A DNA stretch of 64,000 nt from NCBI RefSeq assembly GCF_030816895.1, contig NZ_JAUSYL010000001.1, positions 930,001 through 994,000 of the forward strand. The letters are read 5' to 3'. This document shows positions 8,490-16,660 of the stretch, one piece after another. Below the pieces are notes generated by a model, which made no database searches, was not told the DNA's origin, and worked only from the letters and a program-made list of their open reading frames with translations. The position numbers and the translations under genes were made by a program. How positions within the stretch are numbered: the first letter of the stretch is position 1; each line of letters starts with the position of its first letter. The DNA comes from Clavibacter sp. B3I6 (GTDB lineage: Bacteria; Actinomycetota; Actinomycetes; Actinomycetales; Microbacteriaceae).

Positions 8490-9728
8490 TCAGCAGCGCC
8501 GCGCCACCCGGAGCAGGGCGGCGCCGGAGACCGCCGTCGTCACGAGCATGACCGCCGAGAACGCGGTCAGCACGACGACCGGGGCGACCCAGCCGAGGGC
8601 GACGCCCGCGATCACGGCCGGGATCGCCATGCCCGCGTAGGCGACGAGGAACACCGCGGCCAGCACCTCGCCGCGCTGCGCGGGCGCGACGAGCGACGCG
8701 GCCGTCGCGAGCGCGTTGCGGAAGGACAGCCCGACACCCGCCGCCGCGATCACGCCGCCCGCCACGAACAGGAGGAGCGACGCCAGGATCCCGCCCGCCG
8801 CGAGCATGACCAGCCCGGCGGGCAGGAGCGCCAGCGACAGCGCGACCTGCCGTTCCCGGCCGACGCGCGCGAACACGATCGGGGAGACGGCCGCCGCGGC
8901 GAACACGGCGAAGGACACGGATCCCGCGACGAGCCGGTCGGTCTGGCCGAGCGTGGCCGCGAGGAAGGTCGGGGTGAGCGAGGAGAAGAGGCCGAAGACG
9001 GCGAACGCCGCGAAGGCGGCGGCCGCCGCCGCTCCGAAGTCCCGGCGCGCCGACGCGGGGACGGACACGCGCTGCGGGCGGTACGGGCGCCGGAGGGCGG
9101 GCTCGCGGACGGTCTCGGGCACGAGCGCGACGGCGATCAGCGTGAGGACGAGCAGCACGAGGAAGACGGCGTGCGGGAGGACGAGCGGGGCCGGCAGGTA
9201 CTCGGCGAAGAGGCCGCCCGCGAGCGGGCCGAGCGCCAGTCCGCCGATGTTGGCGACGCCCGAGACGGTGGCGGGGCGCTGCGGACCGGCGTCCGGCCGG
9301 GCCGCCGCGTGCAGCTCGCCGAGGTGCGCCGTGGCCGTCGCCGTCAGCATCCCGACCCCCACGCCGTTGACGAGGCGCGCGACGACGAGCCCCGGCACCT
9401 CCGGGAAGAAGAGGAACAGCACGGCGGAGAACACCTCGACGCCGACGGCGAGCAGCGTCAGGCGCCGACGGCCCACCTGGTCGCTGAGGTGGCCGACGAG
9501 GAACAGGCTCGCCACGACGCCGACGGCGTAGGCCGCGAAGACGATCGTGAGGACCCAGGTCGGGAAGCCGTCGCGCTGCTGGTACAGCGCGTAGAGCGGG
9601 GTCGGCACGGTGGCGTAGGCCATCACGACGGCGAAGGCGACGGCGGTGGTCCAGAAGCCGGCCGCGTGCGGGAGGCGGTGGCGCGCGGCGGACGGCGCGG
9701 GGGGCGAGGCGAGGAGCTCGGTGGTCAT
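8490..9728 (-). CDS. MFS transporter
   Basis: A 412-residue, 12-segment inner-membrane protein. MFS signature GHLSDQVGRRRLTL lies in the loop between segments 2 and 3. It is a drug/metabolite efflux type rather than a sugar porter, but the substrate cannot be read. The ATG at 9728 is chosen because translation further upstream would run through the promoter region; GAGCCT lies 12 nt before it, a possible weak leaderless -10. It is divergent from a LysR regulator gene, which is its likely controller. Confidence 0.88.
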   Translation of the reverse strand: MTTELLASPPAPSAARHRLPHAAGFWTTAVAFAVVMAYATVPTPLYALYQQRDGFPTWVLTIVFAAYAVGVVASLFLVGHLSDQVGRRRLTLLAVGVEVFSAVLFLFFPEVPGLVVARLVNGVGVGMLTATATAHLGELHAAARPDAGPQRPATVSGVANIGGLALGPLAGGLFAEYLPAPLVLPHAVFLVLLVLTLIAVALVPETVREPALRRPYRPQRVSVPASARRDFGAAAAAAFAAFAVFGLFSSLTPTFLAATLGQTDRLVAGSVSFAVFAAAAVSPIVFARVGRERQVALSLALLPAGLVMLAAGGILASLLLFVAGGVIAAAGVGLSFRNALATAASLVAPAQRGEVLAAVFLVAYAGMAIPAVIAGVALGWVAPVVVLTAFSAVMLVTTAVSGAALLRVARRC

Positions 9729-9772
9729 GGTCCGAGGCTCCACCCGCGCGCCCATCGTGTCCAACGGATAAT

Positions 9773-9787
9773 ATCGGTGTCACCCAT
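9773..9787. promoter_or_regulatory. Candidate LysR operator in the MFS/lysR divergent region
   Basis: ATCGGTG-T-CACCCAT is an imperfect palindrome (6 of 7 arm positions match) centred in the 81-bp intergenic region. It directly follows the AT-rich GATAATATC (9768-9776), the least GC-rich stretch around, which could hold the -10 element (TAATAT) of the regulator gene. Confidence 0.45.
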
Positions 9788-9809
9788 CCCCATGGGCGAT
9801 GATGGGCCC

Positions 9810-10709
9810 ATGGAGACCCGCCAGCTCGAGTACCTCGTCGCCGTCGCGGAGGAGCGCGGCTTCACGCGCGCCGCGCACCGCCTGCACGCCACGCAGTCCA
9901 CCGTGTCCGCCTCCGTCCAGGCGCTCGAGCGGTCGCTCGGCACGCTGCTGCTCGACCGCTCGACCTCGCCCGTCTCGCTCACGGCCGCGGGTGAGCGCCT
10001 CCTCCCGCTGGCCCGCGCGGCCGTGGCGGCGGCCGTCCGGCTCGAGTCGGAGGCGCGGGAGACGGGGCACGAGCTGCGCGGCCGCGTGCGCCTGGGCGTG
10101 TTCGCCAACATCGACCTGGTCGACCTCCCCCGCGTCCTCGGCGCATTCCACGCCGCGCATCCGGCCGTCGACCTGCAGCTCGTCACGAGCCCGCGGGGCA
10201 CGCGCGGCCTCGCCGACGACCTCGCGGCAGGGCGCCTCGACATCGCCTTCGTGGGGCTGCCGCCCGGCGACCTCCCGCGGCTCCGGCTCGAGACCGTGCT
10301 GGAGGTGCCGACCGTGCTGCTCCTGCCGCCCGGGCACCGGCTCGCCGCCAGGTCCCGGATCCAGGCGCGCGACCTCACCGACGAGGTGTTCGTCGACACG
10401 CCCGCGGGCTTCGGCAACCGCGTGCACGCCGACCGCCTGCTGGCGGCGCGCGACGTCGGTCGGCGCGTCGGCATCGAGGTCGCCGACCTCACGGCGATCC
10501 CCCGCTACGTCGAGGCCGGCCTCGGCGTCGCCCTCGTGCCGCTCTTCGCCGACCCCGGCCGATGCGCCGTGCACCGCGTCGCGGGGCTCGACGCCCCGTG
10601 GCGGCTGTCGATGGCGGTGCGGCGCGACGCGGTCCTGGAGGCAGCGACGCGCGCGCTGCTCGACGACCTGCGCGAGGCCCACCGCGGCGTCCGCGCGGTG
10701 CGAGAATGA
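9810..10709 (+). CDS. LysR family transcriptional regulator
   Basis: A 299-residue DNA-binding regulator. Residues 1-60 form the LysR winged helix (RQLEYLVAVAEERGFTRAAHRLHATQSTVS...), followed by a linker helix and a two-lobe effector domain starting near GRVRLGVFANIDLVDLP. The ATG at 9810 is used; an in-frame ATG six codons earlier (9792) is possible. It is divergent from the MFS gene and 61 nt upstream of the dioxygenase/esterase pair, so either could be the target. The effector is unknown. Confidence 0.92.
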   Translation: METRQLEYLVAVAEERGFTRAAHRLHATQSTVSASVQALERSLGTLLLDRSTSPVSLTAAGERLLPLARAAVAAAVRLESEARETGHELRGRVRLGVFANIDLVDLPRVLGAFHAAHPAVDLQLVTSPRGTRGLADDLAAGRLDIAFVGLPPGDLPRLRLETVLEVPTVLLLPPGHRLAARSRIQARDLTDEVFVDTPAGFGNRVHADRLLAARDVGRRVGIEVADLTAIPRYVEAGLGVALVPLFADPGRCAVHRVAGLDAPWRLSMAVRRDAVLEAATRALLDDLREAHRGVRAVRE

Positions 10710-10718
10710 TCCCGCGTC

Positions 10719-10734
10719 CCATGCGTTTGCATGG
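10719..10734. promoter_or_regulatory. Inverted repeat before the MhqO/MhqD-like pair
   Basis: CCATGC-GTTT-GCATGG, perfect 6-bp arms, 36 nt before the dioxygenase start. The AT-rich spacer and position fit an operator or promoter element; the bound protein is not evident. Confidence 0.4.
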
Positions 10735-10770
10735 ACATGGCCCGATCGGGCCGCGCGAAGGGAGCGCCTC

Positions 10771-11772
10771 ATGACCGCCACCACCCAGGGACTGCACCAC
10801 GTGACCGCCATCGGCGGCGACCCGCAGCGGAACGTCGACTTCTACGTCCGCGCGATGGGCCTCCGGCTCGTGAAGCGCACCGTCAACTTCGACAGCCCCG
10901 GCACGTACCACCTCTACTACGGCGACGCCGAGGGCCGCCCCGGCTCGCTCCTCACCTTCTTCCCCTGGCAGGGCGTGCCCGCGGGACGCGTCGGCGCCGG
11001 CCAGTCCACGACCACCGCGTTCTCCGTGCCCGCCGGGAGCCTCGGCTGGTGGACCGAGCACCTCGCCGGCCTCGGCGTCGCGTCCTCGACAAGCACGACC
11101 TCCTCGGAGGAGGAGCGCCTCTCGCTCCGCGACCCCGACGGCCTCGGGATCGACCTCGTCGCGTCCTCCGTGGCCGACCCCCGCGCACCCTGGGACTCCG
11201 CCGACGTCCCGGCCGAGCACGCGATCCGCGGCCAGCACTCCTCCGTGCTGACCGTCCGGGATCCCGCGGGCACCGCCGCCGTCCTCACCGACGACCTGGG
11301 GCTCCGGCTCGTCGACGAGCGGGACGGCCGCTTCCGCTTCGCCGCGGGCGACGGCGGCCCCGGCGCGATCGTCGACGTCGTCGCGGAGCCCGGTGCGCCG
11401 CAGGGCCTCACGGCGGGCGGCACCGTGCACCACGTCGCCTTCCGCGTGCCCGACCGCGCGACGCAGCAGGCGTGGCGCGACGAGCTGGCCGACCGCGGGC
11501 ACCACGTGACCCAGATCCTCGACCGGCAGTACTTCACCTCCGTCTACTTCCGCGAGCCCGGCGGCGTGCTGTTCGAGATCGCGACGGACACCCCCGGGTT
11601 CGACATCGACGAGCCGCTGCTGGAGCTCGGCCGCAGCCTCCGCCTCCCGCCGTGGCTGGAGCCCAGCCGCACCGACATCGAGGCCGCCGTGCCGCCGCTG
11701 CGCCTGCCCGACGAGGAGCGCGCGCCCGTCGCGGGCGACGTCGAGGACGCCCCCGCGGGATCCGTGGCGTGA
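10771..11772 (+). CDS. VOC family ring-cleaving dioxygenase, MhqO-like
   Basis: A 333-residue cytosolic metalloenzyme made of two glyoxalase/VOC modules. Module 1 begins GLHHVTAIGGDPQRNVDFYV, and module 2 contains GTVHHVAFRVPD and ends with GVLFEIATDTPGF, which supply the His/Glu metal ligands. These matches point to the MhqO/MhqA hydroquinone ring-cleavage group. RBS AAGGGAG lies 6 nt before the ATG. The GTGA overlap with the following hydrolase gene reproduces the known pairing of MhqO-type dioxygenases with MhqD-type esterases in quinone detoxification. Substrate assignment is inference. Confidence 0.85.
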   Translation: MTATTQGLHHVTAIGGDPQRNVDFYVRAMGLRLVKRTVNFDSPGTYHLYYGDAEGRPGSLLTFFPWQGVPAGRVGAGQSTTTAFSVPAGSLGWWTEHLAGLGVASSTSTTSSEEERLSLRDPDGLGIDLVASSVADPRAPWDSADVPAEHAIRGQHSSVLTVRDPAGTAAVLTDDLGLRLVDERDGRFRFAAGDGGPGAIVDVVAEPGAPQGLTAGGTVHHVAFRVPDRATQQAWRDELADRGHHVTQILDRQYFTSVYFREPGGVLFEIATDTPGFDIDEPLLELGRSLRLPPWLEPSRTDIEAAVPPLRLPDEERAPVAGDVEDAPAGSVA

Positions 11773-12392
11773 GCGGGATCCTCGACCGCACGCCGCACGT
11801 GCTGCAGCCGGGCGCGGAGGACGGCCCGGTGATCCTCGGCCTCCACGGCACGGGCGCCGACGAGCGGCAGGGCCTCGAGCTCGCGCGGCTCGTGGCGCCC
11901 GGACAGCCCGTGCTGGCGCCGCGCGGGAGCGTGCGCGAGGGGTCCGCGGCCCGATGGTTCCGGCGCCACGCGGAGGGCGTCTTCGACGTCGACGACGTGG
12001 TCGCGCGCGCGGCCGAGCTCGCCGACCTGGTCGCCGAGGCCCGGGCGGCCTACGATCTCCAGGGGCGCGCGATCGTCGCGGTCGGGTTCTCGAACGGGGC
12101 GAACATGGCGCTGGCCACCACCCTGCTGCATCCTGCGGCCGTGCCGGAGAGCGTCGCGTTCTCCGCACGGTGGCCGCTCGGCGACCGCGTGCCGGCGACG
12201 GACCTCGCGGGGACGCGGATCACCCTGCTCAACGGCGACGCGGACGCGATGGCGCCGCTCGTCGACGTGGAGCGGACCGTCCGCGAGGCCGCCGCCCGCG
12301 GCGCCGACGTCGTCGCGCACGTGCGCCCCGGCGGCCACGGGCTCGACGTGCGGGACCTCGACGCGGCCCGCGCGCGGATCCGCGCCGACTGA
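11769..12392 (+). CDS. Alpha/beta hydrolase, MhqD/YodD-like carboxylesterase
   Basis: A 207-residue cytosolic hydrolase. Oxyanion-region motif LHGTG (25-29), nucleophile GFSNG with Ser108, an aspartate in LLNGDADAMAP and the catalytic His in RPGGHGLDV near the C-terminus complete a serine triad of the phospholipase/carboxylesterase family. It starts at the GTG that overlaps the TGA of the dioxygenase gene. Together they probably open and hydrolyse quinone-derived products. Confidence 0.85.
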   Translation: MSGILDRTPHVLQPGAEDGPVILGLHGTGADERQGLELARLVAPGQPVLAPRGSVREGSAARWFRRHAEGVFDVDDVVARAAELADLVAEARAAYDLQGRAIVAVGFSNGANMALATTLLHPAAVPESVAFSARWPLGDRVPATDLAGTRITLLNGDADAMAPLVDVERTVREAAARGADVVAHVRPGGHGLDVRDLDAARARIRAD

Positions 12393-12453
12393 CGACCGCA
12401 CCGCCCCGCACGCCCTCCCCTCGCCCCTCCCGCCCCTGACGAACGGACACCGC

Positions 12454-13977
12454 ATGCCCGAGATCATCGCCTGGGTCGTCTCCTTCGTCGTCGTCACCGT
12501 GGCGGTGTCCGGCATCGCCGGTCGCGCGGGCTGGTCGGCTCCCGTCACGCTGGTGGCGGTGGGGGCGGTCGCGTCGTTCGTGCCCGGGGTGCCGCAGATC
12601 GAGATCGAGCCGGACGCCGTGCTCTACGGGCTGCTGCCGCCGCTCCTGTTCGCCGCGGCCATCCGCACGCCGCTCGCGGACATCCGGGCCCGGCGCGACA
12701 GCATCGTGGTGCTCTCGGTGGGCGTCGTCGTGGTGACCCTCGTCGTGTTCGGGCTCGCGCTGTGGGCGCTCGTGCCCGCGGTCGGGCTGGCGGCGGCGCT
12801 CGCGCTGGGCGCGGTCGTGGCGCCCACGGACGCGGTCGCGGTGTCGGCCGTGGCGGGACGCGTGCGGCTCCCGCGGCGCGTGATGTCGATCCTCGAGACC
12901 GAGAGCCTCCTCAACGACGCGACCGCGCTCGTCGCCCTCAACACGGCCATCGCCGCGATCGTCGGCATCGTGCACCCGGTCGACGTCGCGGGCGGGTTCG
13001 CGGTCGCCGTGCTGCTGGGCGTCGCCGTGGGCCTCGCCGTCGCGTTCCTGTTCTCCGCGGTCCGCCGGTTCCTCCGCTCCGCCGTGCTCGACACGAGCCT
13101 CTCGCTCGCGATCCCGTACGTCGCGTTCATCCCCGCGCAGGAGCTCGGCGGATCCGGCGTGCTCGCGGTCGTCGCCGCGGGCCTCGTGCTCGGGTACCGC
13201 GCGCCGCTGATCCAGTCGGCCGAGGCGCGGATCGCCGAGTCGGTGAACTGGCGGACGATCCAGTTCCTGCTCGAGAACGCGGTCTTCCTGCTCATCGGGC
13301 TGAGCCTCGCCGGCATCGTGCGGGGGCTGCCCGAGTCGAGCCTCGACGGCTGGGCCATCGCCGGGGTGTCGATCCTGCTGCTCGCGGTGCTCACCGCCGC
13401 GCGCTTCGCCTCCGTGGCGCTCGCCAAGGTGCTCTTCGACCACGGTCCGGCCCGGATGCGGGCGCGCACCTGGACCTGGCGGACGGTCACGGCCGTCTCC
13501 TCCGCCGGGGTGCGCGGCGTGGTGACGCTCGCCGCCGCGTTCCTCCTGCCCGCGGAGACGCCCGAGCGGGAGCTCCTCCAGTTCCTCGCCTTCGTGATGG
13601 TGGCGGGCACGCTCCTGGGCGGGCTCGCGCTGCCGTCGATCATCCGCCGTCTCCGCCTCGGCCACTCCGCCGACGACCAGGAGCGCTCCGACCGCGACCG
13701 CCTCCTCGACGAGGCCCGCGGGGCGGGGCTCGCGGCGCGCGACGAGGCGCTGCGCGAGGGCGACGACGGCCCGGGCGACGACGCGCTGCCCGAGACGACC
13801 GCCGAGCGGCTCACCCACGACCGGGTGCGGCGCCGCATGATCGACGCCGAGCGGACCGCCGTGCTCGTCGCCCGGCGCGAGGGCCGCTACCCGGAGATCG
13901 CGGTGCGCGCCGTGCTCGGGATGATCGACGCGGAGGACGTGGCGCTCGGCCGGCGCGAGGCGGACGACGCGCGCTGA
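12454..13977 (+). CDS. Na+/H+ antiporter, CPA1 family
   Basis: A 507-residue membrane protein with about 12 hydrophobic segments followed by a charged cytoplasmic tail of about 100 residues. ALGAVVAPTDAVAV and ETESLLNDATALV are the conserved ion-binding motifs of CPA1 exchangers. The tail (from about residue 405) contains the helix TAERLTHDRVRRRMIDAERTAV, as in other actinobacterial members. The gene appears monocistronic, with the ATG at 12454 and only a weak ribosome binding site. Confidence 0.9.
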   Translation: MPEIIAWVVSFVVVTVAVSGIAGRAGWSAPVTLVAVGAVASFVPGVPQIEIEPDAVLYGLLPPLLFAAAIRTPLADIRARRDSIVVLSVGVVVVTLVVFGLALWALVPAVGLAAALALGAVVAPTDAVAVSAVAGRVRLPRRVMSILETESLLNDATALVALNTAIAAIVGIVHPVDVAGGFAVAVLLGVAVGLAVAFLFSAVRRFLRSAVLDTSLSLAIPYVAFIPAQELGGSGVLAVVAAGLVLGYRAPLIQSAEARIAESVNWRTIQFLLENAVFLLIGLSLAGIVRGLPESSLDGWAIAGVSILLLAVLTAARFASVALAKVLFDHGPARMRARTWTWRTVTAVSSAGVRGVVTLAAAFLLPAETPERELLQFLAFVMVAGTLLGGLALPSIIRRLRLGHSADDQERSDRDRLLDEARGAGLAARDEALREGDDGPGDDALPETTAERLTHDRVRRRMIDAERTAVLVARREGRYPEIAVRAVLGMIDAEDVALGRREADDAR

Positions 13978-14022
13978 CCGGATCCCGGCCTCACGCGGCG
14001 GAGCACGCCCTGAGAGGTCGCG

Positions 14023-14076
14023 GCAACGCGGCGACGCGCCCCGCGCAACGCGCCGGAAACGCCGAGGCGATAGCGT
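14023..14076 (+). promoter_or_regulatory. GlnR-like promoter of the mobA-DUF6457-moeA operon
   Basis: GCAAC (14045-14049), six bases, GAAAC (14056-14060), exactly ten bases, then TAGCGT (14071-14076) as -10 element. A further GCAAC lies two 11-bp periods upstream (14023-14027). The same spacing occurs at the two nitrite-reductase promoters. Predicted start of transcription is near 14083. Confidence 0.6.
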
Positions 14077-14129
14077 CAGCCGGGAACCGATGACCACCCG
14101 GACCCCGGGCGCACCAGGCCGGAGGACCC

Positions 14130-14903
14130 ATGAGCGGAGCAGCGCTCGACCTGCGCGCCGAGCCCGAGCTCCCGGCCGCGCTCGCGGCAGCGCTCCCGGC
14201 CGCCCGCGCGCCGGGCGACCCGCTCCTCGCCGCCGACACGGCCGCCGTGGTGCTCGCCGGCGGCCGGGCGAGCCGGCTCGGCGGCATCGACAAGACCGCG
14301 CTCGCGCGCGACGGGGCCGCAGCCGGCGCCTCGCTGCTCGCGGAGGCCGTCCGCGCCGCGTCCGGGTGCGCGCGCACCGTCGTCGTCGGTCTGGGCAACC
14401 GACCGGGCGGCGCGACGGACGCGCAGCGCCGAGCCGCCGGATCCGCGCGGCTCGTGGACGAGCAGCCCGCGCACGGCGGGCCCGCCGCGGCCCTCGCCGC
14501 CGGGGTCCGGGACCTGTCGGGCGCCGCCCCGACCGCGTGGATCCTCGTCCTCGCCGCCGACCTCGCCCGCGCCCCCGAGGCGGCCGCCGCGCTCCTGCCG
14601 CTCCGGCGCGACGCGGTGCACGCCGCCGGGCGCGACGCGATCCTCGCCCGCGACCCCGACGGGCGCGCCCAGCCGCTCCTCGCCCTCTACCGCGCGACGT
14701 CGCTCCGGGCGGCACTCGCCGCGGTCGACGCGGACGCGGGCCTCGACGGCGCGTCCGTCCGCCGCGTGCTCGCCGCCCTCGACGCGGACCGCATCGCGTA
14801 CGCCGACCTCCCCGCCCGGCTCTGCGCCGACGTGGACACGCCCGCCGACGCGCTCGCGCACGGGCTCCGCCTCCCCGACGACAGGATCCCCGATGACCGC
14901 TGA
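14130..14903 (+). CDS. mobA: Molybdenum cofactor guanylyltransferase, MobA-like
   Basis: A 257-residue nucleotidyltransferase. The Rossmann-like GTP-binding entry VVLAGGRASRLGGIDKTAL lies at about residues 37-55 after an Ala-rich leader, and VLAADLARAPE supplies the metal-binding aspartate region. MobA attaches GMP to molybdopterin. A GGAGGACCC ribosome binding site precedes the ATG. It is the first gene of an operon with DUF6457 and moeA (11-nt and 4-nt overlaps) next to the nitrate reductase genes, whose product needs this cofactor. Confidence 0.85.
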   Translation: MSGAALDLRAEPELPAALAAALPAARAPGDPLLAADTAAVVLAGGRASRLGGIDKTALARDGAAAGASLLAEAVRAASGCARTVVVGLGNRPGGATDAQRRAAGSARLVDEQPAHGGPAAALAAGVRDLSGAAPTAWILVLAADLARAPEAAAALLPLRRDAVHAAGRDAILARDPDGRAQPLLALYRATSLRAALAAVDADAGLDGASVRRVLAALDADRIAYADLPARLCADVDTPADALAHGLRLPDDRIPDDR

Positions 14904-15328
14904 CGCCTCCCCCGCCGCCGCGTCGACCGCCGCCGCCGGGTCGACCGCCGCCGCGCCCGTGACCCCCGCGCCCGCGGACCCGGCCGTCCTCGACGGCTGG
15001 GTCGACCCGCGTGGCCGCGCTCCTCGAGCTGCCCGCGCAGGAGGTCGACGTCGCCCTCGTGCTCGACCTGGCGCGCGACGCCGCGCACGGGATCGCCCGG
15101 CCGGCCGCGCCGCTCACCACCTTCCTGCTGGGGCTCGCGGTCGGCCGCGCGGGAGGCGGGGCGGCGGACGCGCGCCGGCTCGCGGCGGAGATCACGGCCG
15201 AGATCGACCACATGCGGGATCCGGTCGGCCCGGTCGCCGCCGACGGCGGGGCGGCGCTCGTCGACGACCTGCTGCGCGCCGACCAGGCGCCGCCCGTGCC
15301 CGAGTCCGACCTGGGCGGCCGCGCGTGA
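14893..15328 (+). pseudogene. DUF6457 protein gene with a one-base frameshift
   Basis: The gene starts at the ATG 14893 (MTADASPAAAS...) and should read LDGWVDRVAALLELP around 15000-15035. As given, the C-run at 15006-15008 has one C too many, so the first frame loses the domain and the rest (AALLELPAQEVDVALVLDLA...) continues in the next frame to the TGA at 15326-15328. Removing one C restores a 144-residue DUF6457 protein, a small helical protein regularly found beside mobA in actinobacteria. A GTG at 15011 could start most of the domain alone. Sequencing error and real mutation cannot be told apart here. Confidence 0.75.
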
Positions 15329-16647
15329 CGCCGGGCCGCGCGACCGGCACGGCGAGCACCGGGACGGCGAGTACCGGCACGGACCCCGCCGGTACGGACC
15401 CCGCCGGCACGGCCCCCGCGCGCGCGACCGCTCCGCCGACCGCCCTCCGGGACGCGTCGTGGGACGACGCCCGCGCGGCGGCCCGCCGGCTCGGCGCGCG
15501 CATGGCCGGGTGCCTCCCCGCCGCCCCCGAGCTCGTGCCGCTGGACGCCGCGGGCGGGCGGATCCTCGCCCACGACCTCCGCGCCCGCGCGGACCTCCCC
15601 GCGACGGCGGTGTCCGCGATGGACGGCTGGGCCGTCGGATCCCCCGGGTCCGGCCCGTGGCGCGTCGGCGCGGCCGTGCTCGCGGGGCACGCCCCCTCCG
15701 CCGTCCCCCTCGGCCCACGCGACGCGCGGCCCATCGCGACCGGCGCGCCCGTCCCGCCCGCGACCGCGGGCGTCCTCCGCAGCGAGCACGGCGACGTCGC
15801 CGGAGGCGTCCTCCGCCCCAACGCGCTCGCGCCCGTCGGCGGCGCGCGGGCCGGCGCGGAGATCCGGCCGGCGGGCGAGGAGGCGCGGCGCGACGACGTC
15901 CTGCTCCCTGCGGGCACCCGGCTGACGGCGGTGCGCCTCGGCCTCGCGGCCGCCGCGGGCCACGACGTCCTGCCGGCGGTCGCGCCGTGCCCGGCCGACG
16001 TGGTCCACCTCGGCGACGAGGTCGTCGCGCGCGGCGTCCCCGCGCCGGGTCGCGTGCGCGACGCCATCGGCCCCGCGCTGCCCGCGCTCCTCGCCGCCTG
16101 CGGGCTCGCGGCCGGATCCGCGACCCGCGTCCCCGACGACGCCCGCGCGACGCGCGACGCGATCGCCCGCGGCACCGCGCCGCTCGTCGTGACGACGGGC
16201 GGCAGCTCCCGCGGCCCCGCCGACCACGTGCGCGCCGCCCTCGACTCCCTGCGCGCGCGCCTCGTCATCGACGCCGTGCGCATGCGGCCGGGCCACCCCG
16301 TGATGCTCGCCGAGCTCCCCGACGGGCGCGCCGTGCTCTGCCTCCCCGGCAACCCGCTCGCCGCCGTCGCGTGCCTGCTCTCGCTCGCCCCGCCGCTCGC
16401 GGACGGCCTCGCCGGGCGCGTCGCCCCCGCGCTGCCGCGGTGGACGGCGGGCGCCGACCTGCCGGGGGGCGGATCCACGACCCGGCTCGTCGCGTGCGCC
16501 CTCGACGCGGACGGCCGGCTCGTGCCCGTCGCCGCGCAGGGACCGGGGATGCTCCGGGGCCTCGCCGCCGCGGACGCGCTGGCGGTCGTGCCGTCGGCCG
16601 GGGCGCGCGCGGGCGACGCCGTGCGCGCGATCCCGCTGCCCGGCTGA
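15325..16647 (+). CDS. moeA: Molybdopterin molybdotransferase MoeA
   Basis: A 440-residue enzyme that inserts molybdate into adenylylated molybdopterin. SAMDGWAV near residue 100 is the substrate-binding motif, TTGGSSRGPADHV the MPT-binding loop of the central domain and LPGNPLAAVACL the late conserved motif. The first 40 residues are a low-complexity stretch of GTAST/GTDPA pentapeptides not found in typical MoeA. The GTG start at 15325 overlaps the DUF6457 stop; a shorter protein starting near the ATG at 15500 cannot be excluded. It converges with nasB 13 bp away. Confidence 0.9.
   Translation: MTPGRATGTASTGTASTGTDPAGTDPAGTAPARATAPPTALRDASWDDARAAARRLGARMAGCLPAAPELVPLDAAGGRILAHDLRARADLPATAVSAMDGWAVGSPGSGPWRVGAAVLAGHAPSAVPLGPRDARPIATGAPVPPATAGVLRSEHGDVAGGVLRPNALAPVGGARAGAEIRPAGEEARRDDVLLPAGTRLTAVRLGLAAAAGHDVLPAVAPCPADVVHLGDEVVARGVPAPGRVRDAIGPALPALLAACGLAAGSATRVPDDARATRDAIARGTAPLVVTTGGSSRGPADHVRAALDSLRARLVIDAVRMRPGHPVMLAELPDGRAVLCLPGNPLAAVACLLSLAPPLADGLAGRVAPALPRWTAGADLPGGGSTTRLVACALDADGRLVPVAAQGPGMLRGLAAADALAVVPSAGARAGDAVRAIPLPG
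15346..15420 (+). repeat. Five 15-bp tandem repeats in the moeA 5' region
   Basis: Five consecutive 15-bp units encode GTAST, GTAST, GTDPA, GTDPA and GTAPA. Units 1-2 and 3-4 differ by only one or two wobble bases, so the array probably expands and contracts. Confidence 0.75.
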
Positions 16648-16660
16648 CCCGCGCCCGCCC

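Noticed and set aside
13978..14129. Molybdenum cofactor riboswitch before mobA
   Set aside because: No multi-stem conserved structure is recognisable. The region is explained by the GlnR-like box, the -10 element and the ribosome binding site.
14893..16647. Continuous open frame that would fuse a leader to MoeA (584 codons)
   Set aside because: The first part is out of frame for the DUF6457 domain and encodes an Arg-rich nonsense stretch. A one-base frameshift in DUF6457 explains it, and MoeA has its own overlapping start at 15325.
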